Of a DNA stretch of 64,000 bases, positions 37,157-49,560 are shown piece after piece. The notes under the pieces are model-generated. The model did not search any database. It had not been told where the DNA came from and saw nothing but the letters and a program-made list of their open reading frames with translations. Each line of letters starts with the position of its first letter. The first letter of the stretch is position 1. Made by a program: the position numbers and the translations under genes. The DNA is from Burhinus oedicnemus. Lineage: Eukaryota > Chordata > Aves > Charadriiformes > Burhinidae. The DNA is taken from positions 3,050,757 to 3,114,756 of the forward strand of contig VFFE01009182.1 in assembly GCA_008921705.1 (NCBI GenBank), given 5' to 3'.

Positions 37157-40100
37157 GAAAAATTATTCCCTTCTTAAAGTCCCCTGCTGGCTACGTGACA
37201 TACAAAAATAGCTCTTAACTCTTTCCAGAAAGCTTTGCCACGTCACTAACTCTTTTATATCTCAGGCATTCTACAAGGTATAACATGTAAAGCAGAGGTT
37301 AGCATATCTTGTTGTCTCCTTACCAACAGTATTACAAGGACAAAATCCATCATAGCCCCAGAATGACCTTCTCGCTAGTCCTACTTGGTGTTGCCCTGCC
37401 TTATGATTGAATATTATTTAGATCAGAAATAAGACATACAAATACCAGTATTCATACAACACTTCTAAATTTTTTGCACGCCACTTTCACATCTCTAATT
37501 TTGGAATTTCTAGACATTTAGGCTTCAGAAAGTTAAGAATTAAGATGTTCTGTTTTGTAAGTCTGGCAGAAATTGTCTCTGCTTGTTTTCACTGATACTA
37601 ATAGTCTACATGTATATCTTTGATCCTATGACCCAGATTGGTGAGTTGATTACTCTTCAGCGGGAGCAGTTGATTTGGAACAGTTCTTATTTCTCTTTTT
37701 TCTAGGTTTTCATATTTACGGGAACAAATCCACATAAGAGATTCCTTTAAAAACTGTATTGTTTGAGCAGAGGTCATACAGGTAACCGCTGCCAGGTCTA
37801 GCTGCAGTGGCCTGAGACGTAGCAGCCCAGCTGTACCCTCAGCCCGCAGAAAACTTATCACTTATAGCAAAGGATGCAAAAGCAAATATTTGCAAGTTCC
37901 CCACTGGCAGCAGTTCACAGTCCAACACACAGGAGGCAAGTGGCGTTGGGCATTGGCCACTCAATGACAGCTATGGTTCCACTGAGCCATAAATTCACTT
38001 TTAGGTTTTCTACTACCATATCAAGAATAGCATGAAAGAAAGGACTTATCTGGTACAAACTCATCCTGGTAGGACTGGTGTGCTGTGAAGACACTGGCAT
38101 GCTACTTTCTCTATCAGCATGGGCACAACAAGGTTGCAAGCTTTTTCACCCCTCCATCCTTATCCATTTTTCAGCCAAAGTTCCTGCCTAACCTTCAACG
38201 CAGGCTCCAGAGCGCTGTAGCACATCTTTCTTTTTGGACACTGGCATCAGACCTTGGCCATTATGTCTAACATGCAGCAATTACAGCAGATGCCATTGCA
38301 GTCTAGCCAGAACAAGGTCCCAGGCCAAAACCAGCTGTATTGGACACTTATACACATTCACTCTGCTGGGAAAAGCTTAACATTTCCCTTCCTTGCCTTG
38401 GAGAAGTTCTTGCAGAAAACACCTGTGTGTGCTGCAACTGTTTTGTTGGTCCGTGCCTCCCATTTGCTGCTTCTTGCCTCCTGCCTTCTCTACATGGTCT
38501 ACAGTGAACAGAAAGCTGATGCCAAGCCTCGATGCAGCCACATCATTTGCCCAGTTCTGCCAGGCATGGATACATGCTGTTGCTGCTATTTCTGTTGCTC
38601 AAGGGAGAGGCAAAAATAGCACGTGGTACTTGTAACGCCAAGATTCCTGGGGCATTTTGGCCTGCCAGTGGCATGGTACTTTTTATGAAGCTATTTCCTG
38701 GGTCACCAGTTGACCTTGGAAATGGAAAGCTGGCCCTGTCTAGGTGAACTGCCCCAAAATATTCCTGCTGTGCAGTAGGGCCGGTGTCCTGGTATGCAAA
38801 GGGCAGACAAACAGGGAGCTGTCTAGGATACCAGTGACACGTGCTGGCAGAAAATCACCACTGCATGCTTTTGCTAATTTGGCTATGCCTCGTACTGGTT
38901 TCTAAACTGGCTTAAATCCGCCTTGCCTGGTGATCCAGCAGGTTAAGGCTCTGATACCCGTATCATGGAGCCATGGCGAGTAAGGGCTGCTGCAAGAGCT
39001 CCCAGGGGTTTCTCCTCCCAGCAGAACTGACACCCTGGCTTTTAGAAGCCCTCAGGAATTTGTTTGTTAGTGTAATATGCGTACTAGGCTGCTATTCTTT
39101 CTTCAGATAACGCAAGTATCTTTCACAGGACTATTATAGAGACACTGGTATCCTCCCTAGTAGTTAGGTTAGTTAATACTCGCCATGATAAAAGAGTTTT
39201 GTGATTCGTCCATTACGAATCTCTCACAGCTTCACTGTTTGCTGTAAGCCTTTGATATACCACAAAGGAAACACCCTCAAGCTTCAGACGTGTCTTTTTT
39301 CTCTAAAACTCTCCTTTGCTACAGCTGAGCAAAAACTATTAAAGAAGTTAACTCATTTTCTTTTCTTGCACATATACATCACTTATAAAAATTATAATTA
39401 ATTTTAATCTTACCTTAAAAATAACACATCTAAATTATATAATTTCACTATAATTAAAATTGAAGCTGCAAAGTACTCAAAAGTTGGAAAACGACACAAT
39501 CAAGGTTGGCTGTGCAATCATAGTTTGCCTCTAGTGCATATGCATTCTGGTACTATTTGAAAAAAAATGTTTAAAGTTATTGATCTTTCTTCTGACAGGA
39601 GGATCCCCTGCACTGGGTAGCTCACAGATCAGAATAGAATTTTCTTGGGAGATAGTGATTCTGTCATCTCATAATCTTCAAGTCTGGTTCTGTAGGACTT
39701 GGGGGGGGACACGTTAAGAGAAGTAGGCTTTGAATTTTTGTTTGCTTGTTTCATACATAATATTAATTACTCTGCTGGGGGATAGAATAATATTGCTTTC
39801 AAACATGTCAGTGCTATGGACCAACAGGTTCCAATCTCAACCATACTGACTTGTCTGCCCACAGACTGTAAGCTCTGTCTTGACAGCTGCATACCCATCC
39901 CTCAGGCAAAATTTTAAACCACCACCCCCCCTCAAATTCTAACCCCCTAGCCCAGTTTGCCACTGATCTTAGAAACCGCGTAACATTTCATTAGAAAATT
40001 TCCTGTGATCATTGGCCAAAGCATGTCATCTTTATTCAATATTTTTCTACCACTGACTGCATGTATTGGTTATTTTCATTTAAAAGATTTGTATGCACCT

Positions 40101-40648
40101 ACCATCATGGTATTTGGATGCATGACAGTACTATTCTCAGCTAGAAAAGAATCCAAATAGGACCAAAGGGAATATGATGGAGCAGCCAAGACAAATTTCT
40201 ATGTTTTAAATCTGTTAGGTTTGTAGATTTTTTGATAGGGTGATGGTCTTTTAAGCCAGGCTTGCTGGCAAAACGCATGGTAACCCTACAAATCGTAAAG
40301 CCTGGCAAAAGTGCTTCCAAATCAAAGAGTTTGAAATCAACAGAATATAGAAGTAGATCACATTCAGATCCTTAAGTCAGCTGCAGTTGCAGAAACAAAC
40401 CCGGACATACCTTAAATCGTATGTCTTTCATTTCTCAATAAATGTTAAGGGCTATGATTGCTTATTAGAAAATAATGGTGTACTGAATGCAGTCTGAATG
40501 GTTTGCATGCATTACATCCCCTAAGCCAATGTAAGAAACAAATGCAGGCCCTGTCATGTTTTCAGAATACAAAAAATGGGTACCTCTGTGTTGACAGTTT
40601 CAGGCTTATGAAAATTACCCCACAAATGACAGCTTTTCAAAAAACATC

Positions 40649-40664
40649 ATAATAATAATAATAA
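40649..40664 (+). repeat. AAT trinucleotide microsatellite
   Basis: A short run of AAT units is directly visible. It is too short to be highly unstable. Confidence 0.85.
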
Positions 40665-41620
40665 GGGAAGTCTGCAACAGCTAACTTGGGACCTGACAGC
40701 AACATGTGCATGTTTCTCAATGTGAAACACTTGTACTTTCTGCACTCAACTAGATATGCTTGTGCCATGAATTTGAGGCACCCAAGGGCTCTGATTCCCA
40801 TGACCTACTAACAGTCATGCAAAGCAAAGAACTTGTACAGGACAACAAATTCCTGTCTTCGTATTTCCCCCCTGACAGCAGGGCCAGGGACTGAGAGCTC
40901 TTGTGCTGCTTACAGGGCTTTTCATGCCGGAGTTATTCTCAAGGGGCTGTTTACGTAAAGTTTAAGATCCTTTTAGATAGAAGAGTGGCTGAAAAAAAAA
41001 AAAGCCTTAGCATAATCGAGAATCAGGTTTGTTGTGTACCTTGCAGAATACTAAGACAACAAAGTATTTAAGAATTAAAGGTGGGAACAAATTTGTGTAT
41101 TAAATTTCGAGCATGGCTATGTTCCAGGAACGAATACTAAATATTGTCAGGGTGAAAATAAAGTGATGACAAATAAAGATCATTATGTTTCAGAAATTGT
41201 TGGGCAAATGCAATGTTATAAGAACGGCTTCACAATGCAAGATGATATGCAAGGATGTTGGGAAAATCTGCTTGTTAGTCCCAATAGGAAAATCTTTAGT
41301 ATTCTATAATTGATATCAAATGTTACTTAGCATTTGAACCTCTTCACTTGAGCTTCCAACAGGCATCTGGACGGTTTAATACTAATCATGTCAACTGGTT
41401 TCAGCTACTGCTTTATAGCCAAAAAACAACTGGTGCTGATGTTGTAACTGATTTTGTTATTTCTGTGAGTACAAAAGGTTTTCTGCTAGGTGTATATGCC
41501 AAAAAAACAGGCAAAAATTTACTCAATGATGCAAACAGCTTACGGCAACTATCTAATAACAGGTAACGTATAAAGGCAAGAGACAACAAGGAAATCATGC
41601 TAAACAATGCTCATAGCATA

Positions 41621-42333
41621 TGTCGTGGTTTGGGCCGGACTGGCCACTGAGGCTGATGACAGATGCTCTCCCCCACCTCTCTCTTCAAGGAGGGGGGGGA
41701 GAGAGAGAGAAAGAGACTTATGAGTTTAGAAGGAACTAAACTACTTACATGAGATATTAATAATAAAATAATAAAAAGAAAATAATGAAATACATGCAAA
41801 ACTGGATCAACCTCCCAGGATGACGATCATGTCACCAGCAGGCACTGGGGAAGTCCCAGACTGGACTCAGTGACGAAAAGGAACTGGATTACGGATCTGG
41901 ATTCAGGAATGCATGGATCGGGACCAAAGGCAGACAAACAGACAGAGTCCTCCTTGGATGCCAGCCATTGAAGAAGGAGGGCTGACCCTTTGATTCCTCA
42001 GCAGATGGGATAGAATACCCTGTTGGTCCATTTTGAGTCACCTGCCCTGTCCGCTCCTCCCCGCAGGTGTGACCCCTCTACGCTTTTCTGCTTCTGACCC
42101 TCCAACAGAGCAAATAACAAAGTCGGCTGGCCTTGGTGGTTGTAGGAATAAGTATAAGCAAGAGCCTCTCTGCATACCATTCCTTGGCATCAGCTATAAA
42201 CATGGGTCTTATCACTCTGAGAGCGAACAGTTTCTGCACAACATGCTGTTAATTTCAGCAGTTAGAAGAGGCCTAGCTAAAAAGTAAAATAACTGAACAG
42301 AAAATTGGTTCTGTTTTACCTCAAACCAGGACA
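41621..42333 (+). mobile_element. Solo LTR of an avian ERVL-like endogenous retrovirus
   Basis: The element is 713 bp long, starts TGTCGTGGTTTGGGCCGG and ends ACCAGGACA, giving the TG...CA termini of an LTR. It is flanked by GCATA (41616-41620) and GCGTA (42334-42338), a 5-bp target duplication with one difference. The layout matches, from memory, a common bird LTR family. That family has a TGTCATGGTTT start, a purine-rich and A/T-rich middle, a segment reading ATGGGATAGAATACCCTGTT then GGTCCATTTTGAGTCA, a C-rich patch, and a CTCTGAGAGCGAACAGTTTC-like end. No internal viral genes flank it on either side, so it is a solo LTR left by recombination. A G-run followed by a GA microsatellite sits at 41686-41716. 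It could supply promoter or polyadenylation signals, but I see no host transcript evidence. Confidence 0.82.
41686..41716 (+). repeat. G-run and GA microsatellite inside the LTR
   Basis: A run of nine G residues is followed by a GA-repeat tract. It is length-prone and likely to vary between individuals or assemblies. Confidence 0.85.
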
Positions 42334-42344
42334 GCGTATTAATA

Positions 42345-42960
42345 ATCTAATGACTATCAAGGTAACATTAATGGCAACAGAGAGCTTAGATACCGACATG
42401 AAGTACAACAGTGGATATTAAATAGGTATCTTCAGAGAGAGGTGTTTATGAGGGACTCCTCTCAAGTACAAAAGGTGGTAGTAAAAGCAGAATGGTGCAG
42501 GTCTGAAATTCCACCAAACAAGGTGAAGTAGACTAGCATCACGACGGATTGCAGTGGGAAAGTGTATTTTGGGGGAGACACGTCAACGTCTTTTTACAAA
42601 GAGATAGTAGGCAGAGTACAGACGTGCTAGGAAGCAATTTGAGAACAAGGACAAATGTTTTAACCTAAGGAGGGGAAGCCAACACTGGAAGAAGTGATGA
42701 CAAGGTTAAAGGGGTAGGTTAGGATGAACAGAAGCATCCTGAATGAAAAATAGTGGGGCAAGATCACGTTTGTCAAGGTTAAAGAAGGTGGTTTGCAATA
42801 ACTGAGACAGAAAAAGCAGAGAACTTAGACAAGAATTATGGAAGCAGTGTGACTGGATTTAGGAATGTATTGGCTGCAGTACTTATGAATTCCTAACAAA
42901 GTATTTCATGTTGGCATGAAGAATGATCATATGGAGACAAATCTGGCAGAAGAAACATTA
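42345..42960 (-). pseudogene. 3' part of an ancient L2-like LINE, next to the LTR
   Basis: On the minus strand the sequence follows, in order, the 3' coding end of a LINE family widespread in turtles and birds. First comes CTCAGTTATTGCAAACCACC, in the position of the LDYCN box. Then come CCTTGACAAACGTGATCTTG with CCCCACT, and CATTCAGGATGCTTCTG. Next is TTGTCATCACTTCTTCCAGT, in the position of the HVTPLL/LHWLP region. Last is TTGTCCTTGTTCTCAAATTG, followed by GTGATGCTAGTCTACTTCAC near 42540. Frameshifts and stops are frequent, so it is inactive. The relic ends within a few bases of the LTR, which suggests that the LTR inserted into it. The upstream limit is approximate. The family match is from memory, and a repeat search would settle it. 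Confidence 0.6.
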
Positions 42961-45900
42961 AGTGGTAAATAACTATAGTCATAAAGATACTGAGCAAAGG
43001 AGTAGCCAGCTTTGATTGGCTAGATCAACTTGGCCTACTGGTAATGAAGAAAAGTCAGAAGCACAACCTTCTAATTCATGCAAGACCACTTTTGAGGTTA
43101 AAGAGCCTGGCTTTCTATCCGGTACACAGACACGTCTCAGAGGGTCTGACAGTAGCTGGGACTCTGTGAAGCTGCATGCATGAACCCTGTGGTTCACTCT
43201 GGCAAGAAAAGGGCACTCGGTCAGCATTGGATTTCAAAAGTCAGAAATGCACATCTATAAAATATCAGCATGAAAACAGATTTTTGTGGTTGGAGATTCT
43301 CGGAAAGCAATCTACTGAGAGACAACTGGAAAGAACAACGTGGGACAAAGATTTTTTCAGTATGTCTTCAACAGGCTTAAAGGTTTAATTACTCACTAAA
43401 AACTTATTCAAAATGCTAAAGGAGCCCATAGCAAGTTTCAGGTTTTGAGTACCATTTGTATACTACTGACCGACCTATAGGTCCTGGCCTATTTTTTGCT
43501 TCTGGCTGTATTAGGGCCAGCAACCACTCCCAGACAAGTGGATCTGAGTGCATCTCAGCCACCCTGAACTTTCACCGAGTTTCACAATAGACTCCAATTA
43601 GCAGGCATGTGGCAAAGCAGCTCAGTGATAGGATCATCCACATGCAGCCTGCGAACCCAGACGTATGAGACCCACCCAAGGAAAAGGCCATTAATGGTGA
43701 ATAACCAACTCACTTCTCCCTCAAGTTGGACAAGGCTGGTTACAGAAGGCAAGAAAGAAATAAGGAGAGGCTGTTTAGCTAGATGTCTGTGTTTTAGTTT
43801 CACGTGTTGGACCAATGCACTTCAAAGCTGTCTTTGATTTGGGTGAAGTCCAGCCCACTCTTTCCTTGCCTTCTCCAATGTGGAGATTCTTGGTGTGGGC
43901 ACCCTGCATGAGTAGTCTCATGAAGTAGTGCTAAACCCAGGACTTCCCTTTCCCAAATCTCCAGCCACATAAGCAATTGGAGTTTTCTTTAGCCTCTCTG
44001 TGGCTTCATTTTCTGGAGAACTCTTTAGGTGGAGGCCCAGATTTTCCAGGTTCTTTCCTTTCTTCTCTCCTTCTTGCATGTGGCTCTCCTCCAGGCTGTG
44101 GAATCTCCTCTCGTTCAGGAAACTAACTTACTGTTTCTTCTTCAGCTCTCTAAAATGGCTTCTCAGACTTTCTTTGATGGCTGCCAGCCTCTTTTTCATA
44201 TTGGTAGGTTGACTCCTTATCAGTTTTGTCATATAAACCTAGCTCCTTGGAAACTGATCCACAGACTAGTAGCAAGCTACCCTGAATTATTTTTATGGGC
44301 CAACACTTTTTACAGTAGTATTTCACACAAAATGGGCATCTTTGAGGCAGAAAAGATAGAGGAAAGAGATGAAAGAGCATGGGAGTAAAGATGGAATAAG
44401 GAGTACCTGCTGAGAAGTAATAAGACAGCAGGAAAAAGAGAAAAAAACAGAGAAAATAAATGCTGCTTTCCGCTTATTGCATTGCATTTATTTATAGTTT
44501 ATGTTCTTACATTGGTATTTTGGAGGAGAATAGACCCATGTGTTGTGATTAAGAGCACATTGAGCTGAAGAATCAGCAGCATCCCTGCTAAGCAGCATCC
44601 CGTTGTGAAGGCACAAACATGATGATGACAATGCATTGTACCATACCATAGCCTGGGGCTCCTTTAGAGCTCCTGGGACCAGGAGCGACTCTGTGTCAGA
44701 GTGCACGGGGCTACCAGCAGCAGGTCATGACACATTTATTGCAAGGGGATTGACGTGTATTCAATGTGAGTAAGTTTTTGCCACAGAATGGGCATGGCTG
44801 TGAATAGATGGTGAAGCTGTGGATTCAGAGCGTGGTCTTATGAAAAGTGCAGAGTGTGGAAAAAGTGTGGAAAAAAGTGCAGAGGAGAATCAGAATGGAG
44901 ACTGCATTAATCAGTATTTCTGTTTGCACTAAGAGGGGTCTCCAGACAGTTAAAGGCTGGAAAGCCTAGTCCTCTGCACCACCTTCTTTGAGGCTGCATA
45001 TTCCTATTAATTACTAATTACTCACGCTAATGAAGAGAATGAAGGAGAATGAAGATATGCTTCCAAGTATGATTAGAAAATCAGTGCTTGGGAGCTAACT
45101 CAATGGACCTGCAATGACTTCCCTGACTTCTTAGTAGGAAATTAGATACCTCTTGTCACATTTTATGGTGTGCTTCTCAAGAATTTATGGGAGGCAAAAT
45201 GGAATAAAATATTAACCTTATAGAGAAAAAATATTAGGGTTAAACAATCGTACGAAAGATATGTATAAACTGTCTGCTTTTATGTGGAAGCTTATTTCTA
45301 GAACATGTATTTATCTCGAGGTTTTAACCGCAATGCCTTTTATTTGCTATATGAATCCTAAGTAATATTTACTTGTTCCCCCTCTAAATGCAAGGAAGTA
45401 ACAGAAAAGCTAGGGAAAATAAACAGGAAATACATGACTTGCAGGAAAGGTAGCTGCAACTTATACCAAGTTTACTGTTTTCACCATATCCAGTTACTAC
45501 AGCCATTTTCCTTAGCCATTAAGAGAGGTGCCCATGTTAGGGATTGCCCAGTATTTCTTCTGTAGTCAACATTTGCTGTCCAGGGATTTCCAAAGAAGAA
45601 CTGAGACACTGGACTAGCTGCATTTCCAAACCAATAAAAAAATTTATACACATTGGTTTAGTTTCTAAATTTCTTTTGTAGTGTTTTGGATATTAAGTGA
45701 TAGATTTTTATGTTTGGTCTTTGAAAGTAACTGCAGCAGAAGTCATTGGCAGGAAAAACCTCTACAACGAAGTTTGCTGTTTTGCACGTAGGAAGCACTC
45801 TCAGCTTTCAGCCAGGCATGTTTCATGCGTGTAGCTGAACGGTGAGATGGCCACAGCCTTTCTCAGGCTGGTGGCGCCTGAGAAAGTTCTGGCCAGGGAA

Positions 45901-48084
45901 AGGAAGCGGAGGGAATTCTTCCTCATCACATTGTTTGATCTAGCACTCGTGACGAGAAGACAGCATCAGAAATGGTGAGATACTTGCTTTTAATGCTTGG
46001 CTATGAACTGCACTTTAGTTGTTGAGATATTTTTGTCACCCTTTTCTCCCTTCTGCAGCTATTTTTTCTGTTGAGGCTCTTAGATCACAGGTCTGAGACA
46101 CAGACAATCAGTTACAGTATATCTCTACAATGTCTAATATAATGATATTCTGAATATAGCCTAATATTTCATATACTGAAGTATAAATTACACTACTGTA
46201 ACAAATTTTGTGACTATAAAGAAACATCCATTATTTCTGTGTTATCTCAGCTAAAATGCTTGTGCTGCATTATACCATGTTTCTCTTTCCTGTTATTTAA
46301 AATAATTTACAACAAATGTGACGTGAAACTTCAGAGAAATCCCAAGCAATGCATTTTATGTTGGTTGACAGCAAAGAACTGCATTAATTTTAACATCCAA
46401 ATAACATAATCTGCTCCTAGTGCATATAAAGCTCAAACAAATGCTCCTCTTCATACAATTAAAAAAAAAAAAAAGAAAAAAAAAAAGGGTAGGATGGCTA
46501 GATCTTCTCCTTTAACATGGAGGAGGGCCTACTGGTCTCAAAAACTCCAGTCTAAGTATGTCCATGCTGACTGCTTGCCTTTCCTGTAGAAGCAGTTGAG
46601 CTTAGCCTTCAGCAACGTGCAAAGAAACAAGCCATCGGTGCCTCAGTACGCTGCAATATGGAGATGCCCTCTGCATGGATTTCAGCACAGACCAGAAGGT
46701 CTGACCAAGGTGGTTAGCTCAGTAGTCAATGGAAACATTCTCACATCTCAGCAAAGGTCTCAGAAAGCTGGACTGCCTTATCTGTCCCTCTGTTGGAGGT
46801 GTTGGCCACATGTACATTATTTGAAGAATTCAAGCTCACCCTCCACCATTCAATTAGTAAGGGAAATGAGAAGATCTTGTGCGTGGATCATCATTTTACA
46901 TTTTTATAGTACTTACAAATACACACAGTGGGGTAATCCTGTCAAAACTAGGTATCACCAATGCAGGAAGAACAAATAACTAGAGCTGCAGAAGAGTTAA
47001 GATTGCTTGTTCCTGTGCTTCATTGAAGTAGATGAAGTGTGGGTATGTCATAAAATATGCTTGTGTACTTTGATTTTTTCATCCTGCACTCACTCCTCTG
47101 CAATCTGCTTACCATGACAAAAGTCACCAGAGACGCAAAGTGCTGTGATAATGAGAGAACTGTAGGTAACTTCCAATCAGTCCCCTGGGGCATATTTGGA
47201 GTTTACTACCCATAGGATATAACGGTTTCCACATGCAATTGCAGCTGACTCCACATTTCTCCTTCAGTAAATATATGCAACCATTGAAAAATAAAATTCA
47301 GGTTTACCTTAAGAGAGTGCTGAGCACATCTCTCTTTGAATGCCTCATATTTATCCATCTACAATCTTGCAATCTTGGGAAATCAGAGTATTGGCTTTTG
47401 TTATAGTAATCTCACCGTTGGAAGCAACTATCATTTGGCTATTGTAAGTTTTATGTAATTAGTAATTTATGGCCCCTAATTTTCTCAGACACTTTTTGCA
47501 GCTGAAGCTGCAAATCACATTATGCCAAATATTAAACCACTGGAGGTGGTGTATGTAGCCTTTCAAAGACCAAAATTACACCTCTTTAGGAGGTTTACTC
47601 CACTAACAAATGTTTATTAAGAAAGATTTCTTTGTATGTAAAATGCTGGCATAAATTACAATGTAGGAAATGTAATAATTAATGAGATTTTTTTCATTAT
47701 ATTATTTTAATCACCATTATATTTTCATCAAATAATGAATGTGTTACTGAAGTAACAGCTTTACTCCTCATAAGACACGCATCTGAAATGACTTCATGGG
47801 GTAAAGTACACATGTAATTCCTTTTAAAAGCTGTGTTACATGTTCCTTTTTTTCCGCTGTTGTTTGCAAGTTGCCCGGGTTACCTCCAGTAACACTCTAT
47901 GCAAGACAGAGGCATGAAACCCTTTCAGCCATCTCATGACATTAGCATTTAATTATCGTTCCAGTTTTCAAGAGAAAGAGGAACATGTTTAACATTTCCG
48001 TTCATTTTGTTCTGCTTTTAAATATCCCTAACACTGTGCGAGAATTAAAGTCAAAAGTTAACACCATACTAATGGGGTTAATGT
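42961..48084. other. AT-rich stretch without a recognisable gene
   Basis: No exon or RNA gene is supported. A 127-codon open frame at 46596-46979 (plus) has a polypyrimidine-AG just before it (near 46588) but no recognisable domain. An A-rich tract lies at 46462-46486. Confidence 0.5.
46462..46486. repeat. A-rich low-complexity tract
   Basis: Two A runs are separated by a single G. No retroposon body is recognised upstream. Confidence 0.9.
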
Positions 48085-48510
48085 GTGGTCAAAGTCTGCA
48101 TTTTTTTTCTGCCAGAAGAGCATTTGACATTATTCTTGTTGAGTAAAGACGGTAGCGATATGTTACAAGCTCGCAGCTCTGAAAAGAAAAACCAGGCTGT
48201 TTACACAAACCTGGGATTGCTGTATTTTTTTGTTTTAAGCAGGTCGTGCTGTGCAAAGAGGTGTGTTTTATTGGTACTTACAAGTGTGATGCTGCTGCTC
48301 TGCAGTGCAAGGAGCGCTTTCGATGTGTAAGGGCCTCGAGTATAAATACAACAATGTGACTGTTTATTCTTTATGTTGATCCACTGTAGCTCTATTCCAG
48401 TTTTATCCCAGCTGATTTCCATGATGTTATATTCCCCTCGGCCTGGCAGCAGCGTGGTGATGAATCAGGCATTCTTTTCTCCAGTGCACAACGGTGAGTT
48501 TTCTAGGTAG
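48085..48510. other. Possible conserved non-coding element
   Basis: This stretch keeps many CpG steps (GGTAGCGATA, GCTCGCAG, GGTCGTGC, GAGCGCTTTCGATG, CCTCGAG) in an otherwise CpG-poor region. It has balanced composition and no repeat. A weak TATA-like GTATAAATAC lies near 48339-48348. It fits an enhancer or a small promoter, but nothing in the sequence proves this. Confidence 0.3.
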
Positions 48511-49224
48511 CCTGTTTAGAGACCCCCGTGCCCCCTTACGCTGTGAGACAGATGAGGCAGAATAGAAGCCAAAAGAAAAGGTAAAACCTCAGAAAGAAGC
48601 CATCTGCCCTCTTTTCACCTTCAAGTCTCCTGGTAGTGACATTGTGTGCTCCAGACTTGGCTAGAAAGGGTTAGCTGAGTTTAAGAAGGAAACATTCTGC
48701 CATGCACGGTTCCCTGCTAGGAATCCAGTAGAAAAGGCTGTCAAAATTGATGCTATTTCTCTAGTTTACTTCCTGTCCTGGCTTCCGCCTAGAGGGAGAA
48801 TTGGAAGAGTTGAAGGTGCAGCTGTGGCACTGGGAATCAAGGAGAGGATCGATGTCCATGGCCTCAAGCACTTGAGAACAGGGAGTCAGGGTACCCGTGC
48901 AGCTCCTAGGAAGTTCCAAAGACTCTAGGAAGTCCTAAGGCCAAATGCTTTGATTTTTGTTGCCTTCCAAAGGCTGGCAAGTGTCTTCTACAGAACTGCT
49001 CACTGTTTTCAGCATGGGCTGAGACTCCTTCATAGGTCCTGCTGTCAGATTCTTTCAGCTCTGTGCCCATTTTTGCAACAAATATCATTCACAGGGAATA
49101 TTAGCTGTAGAAGGGGTTTCCAGAAGCCAATGTTGTGTGCTCCTTAGAGCATCAGCCTCGTTTCGTCCTTAAAGCAAAATAGATTAACTTGTTAATTAAA
49201 TCAGACATAAGAGGGCTCACTCTG
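48511..49224. other. Unique sequence, nothing recognised
   Basis: No gene or repeat is recognised between the CpG-retaining stretch and the second GC-rich block. Confidence 0.55.
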
Positions 49225-49560
49225 TTGAAGGCTTTGCCCTGGGGCTGTGGAGCTGGACTAGGAGGCAGCACCAGGGCACTCCGGCGAGGCTGGGGGCCAT
49301 GGGATCACCAGAGTGGTGTGATGCCCCTCTCCCCGGCCAGCCCCACCCTGCAGACCCCAGCAAGGCAAGATGGGCCAGGCTGGGAACAGTGACCAGGGTC
49401 AGCCACAGGCCAGCCATCCCCAGGCACCGCGGGGCCCAGCCCAGCCAGGAAGGCAGCCCCCTGGGACGGGATGGGGACAAGATGAGGACAGGGTCAGGAC
49501 AGTGCCCAGCTCAGCGGGCCCAGGGCCAGGCAAGGACAAGGCTGCAATGCCTGGTCTGCA
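49225..49560 (+). repeat. GC-rich dispersed repeat, copy 2
   Basis: This is a sharply bounded GC-rich block in AT-rich flanks. Its part at 49324-49425 aligns by eye with 3211-3310: a C/T-rich start, then CCAGCCCCACCCTGCAG, CAGCAAGGCAAG, GGGCCAGGCTGGG, a GCCACAGG block and CCATCCCC. The 3' part becomes G/A-rich with GGGATGGGGACAAGATGAGG. CpG is low here compared with copy 1, with CA and TG in many matching places, as expected if this copy has lost methylated CpG over time. Open frames of 67-102 codons run through it without a recognisable domain. Confidence 0.6.

Larger units (their letters stand above)
36541..41620. other. Mostly AT-rich stretch without a recognisable gene
   Basis: It contains a G/T-rich low-complexity tract (about 36881-36922) and an 18-bp near-duplicate at 37121-37156. 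A possible short LINE-tail scrap lies at 39862-39900 (CAGACTGTAAGCTCTGTCTT). A 121-codon open frame at 38254-38619 (plus) has no recognisable domain. The last bases before 41621 may be 3' untranslated sequence of the LINE that the LTR interrupts. Confidence 0.5.

Noticed and set aside
38254..38619. 121-codon open frame, cysteine-rich at its end
   Set aside because: There is no recognisable family. A second overlapping frame is also open, and there is no splice or promoter context.
39862..39900. CAGACTGTAAGCTCTGTCTT, like the LINE tail seen at 21911
   Set aside because: Only about 20 bases match and the sequence then diverges, so it is too short to call.
46596..46979. 127-codon open frame preceded by a polypyrimidine-AG
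   Set aside because: No domain is recognised and no convincing donor is seen. Retained as unassigned sequence.
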